The notes under the pieces: model-generated
What the model saw: the letters and a program-made list of their open reading frames with translations, nothing else
Told to the model about the DNA's origin: nothing
Databases searched by the model: none
Program-made: the position numbers and the translations under genes
Shown: one piece after another, positions 1-8,309 of the stretch
How positions within the stretch are numbered: position 1 is the stretch's first letter
Layout: every line of letters begins with the position of its first letter
Origin: Nansenia antarctica
Taxonomy: Eukaryota > Chordata > Actinopteri > Argentiniformes > Microstomatidae
Length of the DNA stretch: 64,000 nucleotides
Direction of reading: 5' to 3'
NCBI GenBank assembly: GCA_963989245.1
Contig: OZ022344.1
Location: forward strand, 6,311,420-6,375,419

Positions 1-56
1 CACACACGTCCTTGAATGTTAACAATGGGAACAATGCTACGGGGTGTTTCAGACAT

Positions 57-101
<45 letters not shown>

Positions 102-489
102 GATCGTGTATAACGATCAGGGGGACATAACGTGTGACGCACATGCGCCCTCTAGCTGGAAGCCATCTGACAGCTACTGCAAGACTACCTCAGGCCATCT
201 CACTCCCCCCAAAATAGAAACTCCGCAGGGCATTTAGAAATGGTGCTGACATCTGTACAGCGCAGTATAACACACTTTGGCAGTGTAAAAATGTATTAGC
301 ATAAAACTAAACGAACTCGTTGTGTAAGAACACAACGCAGTAAGAATATCCTGGGATAAGAATACTCAATAATGTAGTACAACAATATACAACAACACAA
401 CTGATGAGGAGGCATATTTAGAAGAGAAGTACCGTTAGGAAAACCATTGACAGAAGGACATTAAGTCTTATTATAAAAGTCTTATTTAC
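1..489. repeat. pcbp2 intron with CA microsatellite at 58-100
   Basis: This is intron downstream of the exon ending at 490. It starts with a CA tract of about 43 bp at 58-100. The rest is AT-rich, with no exon that continues the PCBP2 linker. Confidence 0.8.
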
Positions 490-564
490 CTGACCACCTG
501 CAAAGATGACAGGGGAGCCTGAGGGTTTGGGTCTGTAAGGGATGGTTACGCCCTTAGGTGGAGA
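490..564 (-). CDS. pcbp2: pcbp2 linker exon (SPPKGVTIPYRPKP...)
   Basis: Twenty-five codons, beginning SPPKGVTIPYRPKPSGSP and ending FAGGQ, match the proline-rich start of the linker between KH2 and KH3. The acceptor is CCTCGTCAG and the donor GTAAAT on the minus strand. This is the most 3' exon in the window; no later exon is visible in 1-489. Confidence 0.93.
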
Positions 565-3500
565 CTGACGAGGAAGACAAGCAATCAACCATTAGAAATG
601 GACAACATGTTTATTAATGCAGTAGTTATTTTGCATTTGTATACGTATGGTTTGTGGAGAAGAACGAAGCACTTAAAAAGGGAGCTGAACTGAAAAATAC
701 TGGGAAACATTGAACATTTGTATGAAACGTGACACCTTCTAATTTAATATCAGAATATATGACTAGTAACATGTTTATTGAAACACCTCTGGACATCTTT
801 TTCCCCCCTTTTTTCTTGCTTTGTTTCTTTTCCTTTTCACTTTTTTACCCATCTGTTTAGGGGTTATGCTAAGTTTCTTTGCTCTTTGTTTTACTCTTTA
901 AGATGTCGATATGATGTTCTGTCCATGTCTATGCTGAAACCCAATAAAAAAACTCAAGTGATAAAAAAAAAGGGAGCTAAACAAGAACAGAAAAATCCAG
1001 ATCAAACAGAGAACACACTGCAAAAAGTCAGCTCTCAAAAACCGGAAAAACAAGCATACATTACATTGCCTTGATTTAAGATAATGTATCTTACTTAGAT
1101 TTACTTTTTGCAGTGCATGACTAAGTGTAATGGTGCGTGTGTGTCCCATTCATCCTACCTCGAGCATGACCACGCAAATCTGCTTGACACACTCGATGAT
1201 GGACTGGGGGGTCCCTGCTATGGTGATGGCACGCTCCGTCGAGTTAGGCAGCATGTCCCCTGCCACCTGGACCTGAGCTCCTGTCGACTTGAAGACAACA
1301 CAGGCAGAGGTTTGGACATTAAAATAGTTCTACGGATTCCAACACGGTGATCCTTACAACTGAACACAGTGACGTAGTTACGGTGGTCAGTCTCAACTAT
1401 GTCACTGTGTTCAGTCTCAACTACGTCACTGTGTTGAGACTGAACATGAACACAACTGAACACAGCGACGTAGAGAGACTGAACACAGTGATGTAGAGAG
1501 ACTGAACACAGCGACGTAGAGAGACTGAACACAGTGATGTAGAGAGACTGAACACAGTGATGTAGACAGACTGAACACAGTGATGTAGAGAGACTGAACA
1601 CAGTGATGTAGACAGACTGAACACAGTGATGTAGAGAGACTGAACACAGTGACGTAGAGACTGATCACAGTGACGTAGAGAGACTGAACACAGTGATGTA
1701 GAGAGACTGAACACAGCGATGTAGAGAGACTGAACACAGTGATGTAGAGAGACTGAACACAGCGATGTAGAGAGACTGAACACAGTGATGTAGAGAGACT
1801 GAACACAGTGATGTAGACAGACTGAACACAGTGATGTAGAGAGACTGAACACAGTGATGTAGAGAGACTGAACACAGTGACGTAGAGAGACTGAACACAG
1901 TGATGTAGAGAGACTGAACACAGTGACGTAGAGAGACTGAACACAGTGACGTAGAGAGACTGAACACAGTGATGTAGAGAGACTGAACACAGTGATGTAG
2001 AGAGACTGAACACAGTGATGTAGACAGACTGAACACAGTGATGTAGAGAGACTGAACACAGTGACGTAGAGAGACTGAACACAGTGATGTAGTTGAGAGA
2101 CGCAACACATTCCAGGGGCCATTGGCAGTTACAATGCTATCTAGAATGTCCATGTAAACCAGTGCATTAAGTGCAAGTCATCATGAAACCTCTGTTTCTA
2201 CCCCCCCCTTTTAGATACACACACCTCCCTGATCTCTTTGATCTTGCAGCCGCCCTTGCCGATGAGCGAGCCACACTGGCTGGCGGGCACGACGATGCGC
2301 AGGGTGACTGGTGGTTTGCTGGTGGCCGTGCTGTTCGTCATTGAGCTGCTGATGTCCTACAGAGAGAAAAGCCATAATGGAGGCTTGAAGCAAAACATTT
2401 TTTTAAGCAATTACAGTAGACCACTTTACACACTAGCTTATAAATCATAGCCCCAACAATGGTGCAGCTTATGACAGCACATGGTCATAAGGAGGAACTT
2501 CATGGCCAGTGTGTGGATTCTAGCGCTATTCTAAGGCAACATAAATATGGCTGACAGTTTTTTATGAGTGAGTTAAACACTTTTGCTTTTAACTCTCATA
2601 ATAGCCTTCCAGTCCGATGGAAGCATTCTACATCATGTACAGTCATGGACGAAAATATCAGCACCCCATGCACTTCTGTCAGATAATATACCACTTCTAC
2701 TAGTACCAGATAATGCACCGCTTCTCCGATATTTTTGTCCATGATCGTACGCTTGAGATCTAACAGTCAGAAGTCATTCAAACCTCCTCCAGTTTCTCGA
2801 TGATCATGGAGAAGGCCTTAAAGATGGCGGTGGTGGGGCCCGCCAGGGTGATGATCCTCTCCGGGCAGTTCCCCTCCGAGATGTTGATTCGCGCACCGCT
2901 CTGGACAGGAGAGAGAAAGGGTGACACATGCTGGTTTTAGAATCATAAGTCAGTCCTCTGTCAAGCATTACTCAATATGATCAGAGAGGGACATTTTCTA
3001 GGAATGTTTTATTTTTTTTGCTGCCAGGCTCCTTCCAAAATCCCCATACAAACACCACCCCCCCCAATACGAAGCTTACCTCCTCTCTCATCTTCTTCAC
3101 TGATTCGCCTTTCTACAGAGAAAGGGTTAAAAACACCAATTAATACAAAACAGACAGGAATGAGCAGTAGCCTGACACTGAGAACTTCCCCTCGACAGTT
3201 TAGCTACGGTAAATAAAAATCTTAATTCTTCCCTCTTTTAGCATTATAACTGCCAATGACCCCCTGACCCGAGCATAGATTACCTTTTCTTGCTATGACT
3301 GATAGATAGATGATTCACTTACTTAGACAAATGTATTTGTTTTAAGTCATTTTGGATAAAGGCGTCTGCAAAATGCCAAAAATGTAGAGAAAAAGAAAAG
3401 ATCAGGAAAAAAGAACACTCACCTTTCCAATGATGCTTCCAACCTCCTACAGATAAAAAAAGAGCAAAAAAAACAAACAATAAGTGTTTCATAATTCACT

Positions 3501-5060
3501 TGCTAACATTTTTCCTGGATCAAAACGTGTGAAATGTCTGGTGTTGTGTCTTCAGTATACGTCATCAATGTGTTAGAGGTAAGATCTATGCTTGACTATA
3601 AACAGGTTCAATCCCCAGCCAAAGAGACAGCCGGAGGAAGCTGGTGACTGGAGGGGTTGCTGGCTTCAGATCTAAGGCCACTGTCATTGGGCCCTTTAGC
3701 AAGGCACTTAACCCCTAACGGGTCCAGGTTGTGCCTGATGGGGGCTAACCCTGCGCCCAGAGCTCTGTTTTCCCTGGGAGTGTGCATGTGTGTGTGTGTG
3801 TGTGTTGTCTCGGCAGGGGGGAGGGAGGAGTGTGAGGTGTGTGTGAGTGGAACCGCTTCTGCTGTGGTCACACCATCCATCTTCTGTGCACACTAACCTT
3901 CCCATGCATGAGTAGCCTAATGGTAAGGGTGACATTGAGCCCTCCTTCAACCACACCGGTGTCCATAGCTGCAGTGTCCGTAGAATAGCCTGGCCAAGAA
4001 GAGGAGGAGTCGTCGGTCACAAGTGTCCGGTCTGCAAGAGAAGGAGATTCCATAGTTGTGGACTATGAGCAGAAGAGAGAATTGAACAGGTGAACATAAT
4101 TGCAAGCAACTACCGCAGTTATACAATAAACCAGCTGAATAGAAGTTCTTAACCAGCAAAGATTATCAAACAACAGTCAATCACAGTAACAACTACGAAT
4201 CACATCACACATGATTTATCTATCAAATAATAGGCTATCAACTTAAAATTGCAGCTCTCTCCTTCTGATGAGAAGATCAGTTTTTATCACTCAAGTCCAG
4301 AACGCCGTGGATGACTTTGACAGATAGTTTATCTTATCTCACGCATGTCATGTATCTAGTTCGTGGATCCCACAATCAATTAAGCTAGTTAGATGCATTA
4401 TGCATATGGATATGTGTGCTGTGTGCTGTGTGCTGGCTCTGGCAACGGTGTTTAAAAACCAGCTAAGCTACACGACATCTCAGCCTAGCACATCTCGTTA
4501 CGTTTACGCGTTTAGCTTAACAAACTAGTTGGAAAGAAAAAGGAAAGACGAACCAATGAAACTGGCCATGATTTCGGATTTACGATTATTCGGATAGCTA
4601 TAGTAGTGTGTCAAGCATTTAGGTGATCGTTTAGCTAGAAGAGTACTTCTTTCGCCAACAAATCACCTAGCCAGCGAGCTAGCAGCAGCTATACGAGCTA
4701 ACTAGAGGTTGTGGAGCAGAGAGAGTACAGATCTAACAAGCTAGCGATGCTAGCCGAGGATAGCCTAGCTTGTGGACGATAATCCGCTCGCTGCGGCCTA
4801 GCAAACTAATCGAGGCGCTCGGGTTTAACCCTGTCCTTCACTATGAACAGAAACATCAGCAGTTAGTTAGGGCATCAGTCAGTCTTACCTGATCCGTGCC
4901 TGGAGAGGTGTTCTTGGGGGGAAGGGTGGGAGGGTGGCAGGTAGGGTGGAAGGGGAGAGGTTTAAAAGGACTCGGGGAAGAGGGAGAGAGACGCGTCTGT
5001 TCGATCGGGATTCACTCTGACTGCTTAGCTGCACAAAAGACAACAAGAGGGAAATGCGTT
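490..5060 (-). CDS. pcbp2: Poly(rC)-binding protein 2, 5' part of gene (partial, spliced)
   Basis: Seven coding exons on the minus strand join in frame: 3966-3898, 3446-3423, 3112-3080, 2900-2784, 2356-2225, 1287-1159 and 564-490 (69, 24, 33, 117, 132, 129 and 75 bp). All internal junctions have GT donors and AG acceptors. They give 193 residues. KH1 holds the loop GKKG (residues 30-33) and KH2 holds GKGG (114-117); the linker begins SPPKGVTIPYRPKP. PCBP proteins bind C-rich RNA through three KH domains and act in mRNA stability, splicing and translation in nucleus and cytoplasm. The wording RIITLAGPT and SSSMTNSTA fits PCBP2 better than PCBP3 or PCBP4, as I recall those families. The third KH domain and the stop are beyond position 1. 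The span given runs to the estimated upstream end of a non-coding exon, so only the listed exons are coding. Confidence 0.95.
1159..1287 (-). CDS. pcbp2: pcbp2 exon, end of KH2
   Basis: Forty-three codons begin STGAQVQVAGDMLPNSTERA and end VKQICVVMLE. The acceptor is GTCTTCAAG and the donor GTAGGA on the minus strand. The next exon starts directly with SPPKG, so the four-residue TLSQ stretch found in the mammalian PCBP2 form I know is not encoded at this junction in the exons seen. Confidence 0.94.
1360..2092. repeat. 23-bp minisatellite in a pcbp2 intron
   Basis: About 28 head-to-tail copies of a 23-bp unit (GTAGAGAGACTGAACACAGTGA plus T/C). Variation is mostly C/T at one CpG (gacgtag versus gatgtag) and GAGAG/GACAG. 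The left edge (about 1383-1436) carries two or three units in the opposite orientation. Because 23 is not a multiple of three and the unit lacks stops in several frames, minus-strand frames of up to 233 codons appear; these are artefacts. Confidence 0.97.
2112..2138 (+). mobile_element. SINE fragment (3' end of family A)
   Basis: The sequence CCAGGGGCCATTGGCAGT and a following ACAATGCT match the distal end of the family seen complete at 45591, 46057 and 26167. Only this end is present, next to the minisatellite. Confidence 0.6.
2225..2356 (-). CDS. pcbp2: pcbp2 exon, start of KH2
   Basis: Forty-four codons begin DISSSMTNSTATSKPPVTLR and end with IKEIRE. It contains the second GxxG loop as LIGKGGCKIKEIRE. 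The acceptor is CTGTAG and the donor is GTGTGT on the minus strand. KH2 is continued by the exon at 1159-1287. Confidence 0.95.
2640..2748. mobile_element. Short inverted-repeat MITE in a pcbp2 intron
   Basis: The ends are inverted repeats: TCATGGACGAAAATATC at the left and GATATTTTTGTCCATGA at the right, with a core of about 70 bp that is itself partly symmetric (CAGATAATATACCACTTCTA / CAGATAATGCACCGCTTCT). The ends resemble those of Tc1-type fish elements, but there is no coding content. Confidence 0.75.
2784..2900 (-). CDS. pcbp2: pcbp2 exon, end of KH1
   Basis: Thirty-nine codons begin SGARINISEGNCPERIITLA and end KLEE, the variable loop, strands and last helix of KH1. The acceptor is TCCTGTCCAG; the donor is GTTTGA, weaker than its neighbours. 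Differences from mammalian PCBP2 visible here are conservative (for example GPTTAIFKAFSMIIEKLEE where mammals have N, A and D). Confidence 0.95.
3080..3112 (-). CDS. pcbp2: pcbp2 33-bp exon (KGESVKKMREE)
   Basis: Eleven codons read KGESVKKMREE, completing the KH1 GxxG loop and the following helix. The acceptor is CTCTGTAG and the donor GTAAGC on the minus strand. It joins in phase 0 on both sides. Confidence 0.94.
3226..3386 (-). mobile_element. SINE family A copy in a pcbp2 intron
   Basis: Read on the minus strand it starts ACATTTTTGGCATTTTGCAG, continues through ATCCAAAATGACTTAAAAC and ends near CATTGGCAGTTATAATGC. The same layout occurs at 26167, 39866, 45591 and 46057. Its ATCCAAAGCGACTTACA core is shared by many teleost SINEs. 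Confidence 0.8.
3423..3446 (-). CDS. pcbp2: pcbp2 24-bp micro-exon (EVGSIIGK)
   Basis: Eight codons read EVGSIIGK, the helix leading into the KH1 GxxG loop. It is flanked by CTGTAG (acceptor) and GTGAGT (donor) on the minus strand. The exon junction falls inside the loop: G-K here and K-G at the start of the next exon. Very small exons here match what I know of vertebrate PCBP genes. Confidence 0.93.
3604..3790 (+). mobile_element. tRNA-derived SINE fragment
   Basis: It opens with a B-box-like GGTTCAATCCCC and continues into a repeat-type body (GGGCCCTTTAGCAAGGCACT and TAACCCC). No A-box is preserved, so the tRNA head is truncated. It ends near a short GT tract at 3789-3804. Confidence 0.55.
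3898..4031 (-). CDS. pcbp2: pcbp2 exon with start codon (5'UTR 4031-3967, coding 3966-3898)
   Basis: Encodes MDTGVVEGGLNVTLTIRLLM plus HGK, the conserved PCBP amino terminus and first strand of KH1. The ATG at 3966 is chosen because the reading starts exactly where vertebrate PCBP2 starts. Upstream, an acceptor with a short pyrimidine run (CTTCTCTTGCAG, minus strand) ends at 4032, so about 65 bases of 5'UTR are in this exon. The donor GTTAGT follows 3898. The spliced reading frame is in phase 0. Confidence 0.95.
4032..4888. other. pcbp2 first intron, rich in CTAG/GCTAGC
   Basis: This segment between the putative non-coding exon and the ATG exon has no open frame of note. From about 4380 to 4810 the tetramer CTAG and the hexamer GCTAGC recur often (for example CGAGCTAGCAGC and AAGCTAGCGATGCTAGC). 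No known motif explains it. Confidence 0.6.
4889..5060 (-). promoter_or_regulatory. pcbp2: Probable pcbp2 non-coding first exon and core promoter region
   Basis: A strong minus-strand donor (GGATCAG then GTAAGACTG) ends an exon at 4889, and the next acceptor downstream is the ATG exon at 4031. The sequence just upstream on the minus strand is pyrimidine-rich (runs of CCACCC and CCTCTCC), as in many KH-protein 5'UTRs. The transcription start is not defined by sequence alone; 5060 is an estimate. No clear TATA box is visible. Confidence 0.55.
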
Positions 5061-5176
5061 CAACTTCCACCTCTGAACCGACACGCCCCCCCCCCCCGTG
5101 GGTTAGCCCCGCCCACTAAAACCCTGTGCTGTGAACTGCTGTCAGCTGATCGATGAAGGCCTGTTTCATAGAGTGA

Positions 5177-5798
5177 ATGAATTAATGAATGGTCTTTATT
5201 GTCATTGATATAGTACAGGTACCATACAACGAAATTTGGGAGGGGGGGCTCCCCTGGTGCTTGAAAAAAAAAAACTATGTACACTATCCACTATACTATA
5301 CTATACAATTGATTGAAAACCTTTATTGTCCCCAATGGGGAAATGTTGTTGTCAAACAGCTTAGTTAGGGCAGACAGAAAACATTCAATAAAATACATAA
5401 AACAGTGCAGGCTCAATAAGTAAAAAGTTCCAAGTTCCAAAGTTCCAGCTCCAGGTCTCCCCCACCCTGCAGGGCCTGGTTGTAGAGTCGAAGTGCAGCT
5501 GGAACAAAGGACTGTCCAAATCTTTTTGTACTTTGACGGGGGAGAACAAATCTGTGGCTGAACTTGCTCCTCATCCAAATAAAACACTGTGCTGTACTCT
5601 ATGCTATGCTATACCTATTCTAACATTTCCTATTCTCTGAACCTTATGTACCCTAGGGTTGTCATATTGCACATAGTGTTATTGCACATTCATTTAAAGT
5701 GTCGCAGTTTGCAGGTTTGAAATGTACACAGTTGTGTTTCAGTATTACACTTGATTTCAATCTAGTAGCTGCCATCAATTTGTTTGTTTGTGATTGTT
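5177..5798 (-). mobile_element. 5'-truncated LINE with 24-bp target-site duplications
   Basis: Perfect 24-bp direct repeats (ATGAAGGCCTGTTTCATAGA plus GTGA) at 5153-5176 and 5799-5822 bracket the insert. On the minus strand it holds a C-terminal reverse-transcriptase-ORF tail, FVLPRQSTKRFGQSFVPAAL and RLYNQALQ, ending at a stop near 5420. A 3'UTR with CGTTGTATGGTACC and ACAATAAAG follows, then an ATTCATT-type tail at 5177-5190. The arrangement (body, tail, duplication) is typical of LINE insertion. It lies just upstream of the pcbp2 first exon. Confidence 0.88.
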
Positions 5799-5822
5799 AT
5801 GAAGGCCTGTTTCATAGAGTGA

Positions 5823-6350
5823 CAATAGTAAAAAAAGGGATATTTGACCAAATGAAAAAGATATCCATCTAACTTTTAAATATTTTGCTGGTGATACAGC
5901 TGGGCTGGGGATGCCCCCCCCCCCCCCCCCATGACCTCCTTTGAATGAATGAAGATCAGACAATTATCCAAATTCACAGTTGTTCATTTACCTCAGTGCT
6001 ACTTGTGTATAATAAAGCTGCTGCTATCTCTTGGCAGGGTCTGATGGAGACTACTAGCTCCCCCATCATTTGTATTCTGGTATTATTTAATTGCCTTAAT
6101 TCACAAATCCACAGTTACACTATATATGTGGCATATACACCTGAGCGGCTGGTATAATAGGAGGGATGCATTTATTGGCGTTATTATTCGTGTTTATGAG
6201 GTGTTTTCTGAAAGTGCATCAATCTCTCAGTCCTTAATGAAGGAGGTCCACCATTATGTTCAAATTCACGTCCAGTTGTTCATTTGCACAAAACAGTCAA
6301 GCTTTTCTGCGTCTGAACCTGTTTCCAAATGGTGAAAAGAGTGTGTAAAG
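5823..6350. other. Intergenic DNA, no gene seen
   Basis: This is AT-rich sequence with a poly-C run at about 5914-5930. Short open frames lack any recognisable domain or splice context. I see nothing further to support. Confidence 0.6.
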
Positions 6351-6455
6351 TGTTGACGGTGTGGAAGCCATGCTTGCTAACTGTTTCTCTGGTGATCAAG
6401 AAATACACACGACTGCTCGCATCGGTTAACATTCCGGAAAGAGAAAGATTTATTT
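6351..6455 (-). repeat. LTR-like terminal direct repeat, copy 1 (3' side)
   Basis: A 105-bp stretch starting TGTTGACGGTGTGGAAGCC recurs at 7921-8025 with three differences. On the minus strand it ends CCAACA, the expected CA end of an LTR, and carries AATAAA near its other edge. The two copies diverge abruptly beyond position 6455/8025, so the outer (U3) end is not shared and the full LTR cannot be defined. Confidence 0.8.
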
Positions 6456-6629
6456 ACAATACATGTGTACAATACAGTAATGAACAAGGAACATATTATC
6501 ATTAAACTTTAAACACTGAGAATGCTGAAGAGAGTGAAGAAGAGGGACTTGAGTCTATGCATGTTGCTGAATCTGATATTGGAAATTACAAGATGCAACG
6601 AGTTTCTTTTTGAAGGCGGGTCGTCGCCG

Positions 6630-6752
6630 ACTGAAGCCTTTGGTCGTGTAAGCCTGTCTAACCTCGCTGCAGCTCCGGGCTTTCATCTCCCCTCCAGACA
6701 AGGACAGCAGCACAGAGAAAGTGAACCACAACACCACTTGTATTCTCCACAT
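6630..6752 (-). pseudogene. Glypican 5' coding fragment (glypican-6-like), captured
   Basis: On the minus strand an ATG at 6752 opens MWRIQVVLWFTFSVLLSLSG, a typical signal peptide, then EMKARSCSEVRQAYTTKGFS, the first Cys motif of the glypican fold. Glypicans are GPI-anchored heparan-sulfate proteoglycans that modulate growth factor signalling. The wording is closest to glypican-6. After GFS the glypican similarity stops within what should still be the first exon, and an unrelated sequence stays open for 25 codons to a stop at 6555. It lies between the direct repeats and on the same strand as the Gag fragment, so I call it a captured fragment rather than a working gene. Confidence 0.75.
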
Positions 6753-7350
6753 CGCACACGTCGGTAGTAAATCCCAGTAAATGTTTGCGTAAGAAATATA
6801 TCCGTTATAGCCGAGACCCCCAAAACGTCTGGCTGGACAATCCCCGACGGTCCGCGATCTCTCACTTTCTCCCTTCTGCAGAAAATGTCAAATGTTTATC
6901 AACCAACCCCCGAAAAAATAAAACATAAAAATCACTCTCCATTTTCCATCCGTCCAGCTCCTAGCAGGAGCGTCTCTCTCCTCTGTCCTCCGCTGCGGAA
7001 CAAGAAGAACCTTCTTGAGGGGCGACGAAACTGCCAGCGTAGAAAAACGTCAGACTCCGACTCTGTGATTTGATGTGAAAACTTTACAGAACAATAAATA
7101 TCCGACCTTGTTTGAATCCGTAGAGTACTTACTTGAAAATAAACTTTTTACAAGAGTAGCCTACATGCCTCCTGTCCGAAAACAAAGCGCAAGCATCAAC
7201 AAGAATGCTTGCTCCAGAGAAAAGCGCGTCCCCACTCTCTCCTCTGCGTCTCTGTCGACGCTCTCAAATCTGAATGAATCAAACGTCTTGGGTCTTCTTA
7301 CACTAATATACTGTCGAATTAAAACATTAAAACATTAAAACATTATTACA
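6753..7350 (-). pseudogene. Probable glypican 5'UTR carried with the fragment
   Basis: Between the Gag fragment and the glypican ATG lie about 600 bases without transposon coding similarity. On the minus strand they include a GC-rich stretch (for example TTCCGCAGCGGAGGACAGAG) and a CTGCAG just before 6860. This fits a transcript leader joined to the glypican start, but UTRs cannot be identified by eye. No Copia protease, integrase or reverse transcriptase is present. Confidence 0.4.
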
Positions 7351-7359
7351 CGGTTATAT

Positions 7360-7916
7360 AGAAACGTGAAGCTTGGTAACTCGGCGCTGCTGCTGCTGCG
7401 TCTCGTGGCTGATCAAGACGTCTCGTGAGGTCGTGATGAAAGAAAAGTGCTGAACGTCGCTTGCTGTGAAGGCATATGCGTGTTCCTCTTCATCGCCGCT
7501 TGCTTCATCGACCGCTCGCTTTGCGTTGTCTCGCCTTTTCCTCCTGCAGGGTGCATCTGTGTGTGTGGAGCTCTTGCAGTATCCAGACTATCCACACCAT
7601 TTCACTTGCTTCTGGCGCTCGCCGCGCTGACATGCCCGGGCGATGTGTCCCTTCTCTCCGCAGTTGAAGCACGTGGCGTCGAGTCCTGTAGTCCGCTCTC
7701 TCCCTCGGCCGTCGGAGGCACTCGCTCTCATCACGTTGTCCTCTGTGTCAGCACGATACTTTTCGGTGTCCCCGAAACTTCTCTGAGCTTTGTCTTAAAC
7801 TCAGTAAAAGTCCAATTCTCGTCGCCCTGTGTAACGTGAATACTGAATGGCTGAAAAGAACCGGGTAGTCCCTTTAGGATCATAGCTATCAATAGTCCAT
7901 TCACGCCTGGGCCCAT
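7360..7916 (-). pseudogene. Copia-type retrotransposon Gag fragment, frameshifted
   Basis: On the minus strand an open stretch from 7916 to 7731 reads MILKGLPGSFQPFSIHVTQG and FTEFKTKLRE, the conserved Gag core of Copia-type elements in fish. Past 7731 the frame is broken, but pieces in other frames preserve a zinc-knuckle CX2CX4HX4C (CFNC ... GHIARAC, around 7620-7670) and then YCKSSTHTDAPCRRKRRDNA (around 7500-7580). Similarity fades near 7360, before the protease would begin. The start lies directly next to the right-hand direct repeat. Confidence 0.8.
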
Positions 7917-7920
7917 AACC

Positions 7921-8025
7921 TGTTGGCGGTGTGGAAGCCATGCTTGCTAACTGTCTCTCTGGTAATCAAGAAATACACACGACTGCTCGCATCGGTTAAC
8001 ATTCCGGAAAGAGAAAGATTTATTT
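7921..8025 (-). repeat. LTR-like terminal direct repeat, copy 2 (5' side)
   Basis: This copy matches 102 of 105 bases of 6351-6455. On the minus strand the end CCGCCAACA is followed at once by GGTTATGGGCCCAGG, in the place where a primer binding site should be, and then by the Gag start. Beyond 8025 the sequence (GGCGCTCTGACA) could carry the TGTCAGAG outer end of the LTR to 8038. Confidence 0.8.
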
Positions 8026-8056
8026 GGCGCTCTGACATTTATAGACATGAACGTAA

Positions 8057-8252
8057 TTAATCAAAGTGGGTGGAGCTTGTATCAAAGTGGGTGTGGCTTA
8101 GACAGTTAGGGGGAGTGGCTAAAGTCAATGTGGGAGGAGCTTAGACAGTTAGGGGGAGGGGCTTAGACAGTTAGGGGGAGTGGCCTGTATCAAAGTGGGT
8201 GTTGCTTGTATCAACGTGGGAGTGGCTTAGACAGTTAGGGGGTGTGGCTTGT
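8057..8252. repeat. Degenerate tandem repeat (GTGGGTGTGGCTTAGACAGT type)
   Basis: Seven or so imperfect units combine TCAAAGTGGGTGTGGCTT and AGACAGTTAGGGGGAGTGG with irregular spacing. It abuts the right end of the retroelement region. A pyrimidine-rich run (CTTCCCTCCCT) follows to 8305. Confidence 0.75.
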
Positions 8253-8309
8253 ATGCATTTCTTCCTTCCCTCTCTTCCCTCCCTCCTTCTCTCTCTTCCC
8301 TCCCTATGC

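Noticed and set aside
1421..2122. A 233-codon minus-strand frame with a regular Ser/Leu/Val pattern
   Set aside because: It is exactly the 23-bp minisatellite read in three phases, lying in a pcbp2 intron.
490..3966. Assignment to pcbp3 or pcbp4 instead of pcbp2
   Set aside because: The KH1 and inter-domain wording (RIITLAGPT, SSSMTNSTA, SPPKGVTIPYRPKP) fits PCBP2. A phylogeny with all teleost pcbp paralogues would settle it.
6630..7350. The glypican fragment as the true first exon of a gpc6 gene
   Set aside because: Similarity stops inside the exon, it sits between LTR-like repeats with Gag on the same strand, and on that strand the next gene is pcbp2, not further glypican exons. I keep some doubt, because the rest of the gene could lie elsewhere after rearrangement.
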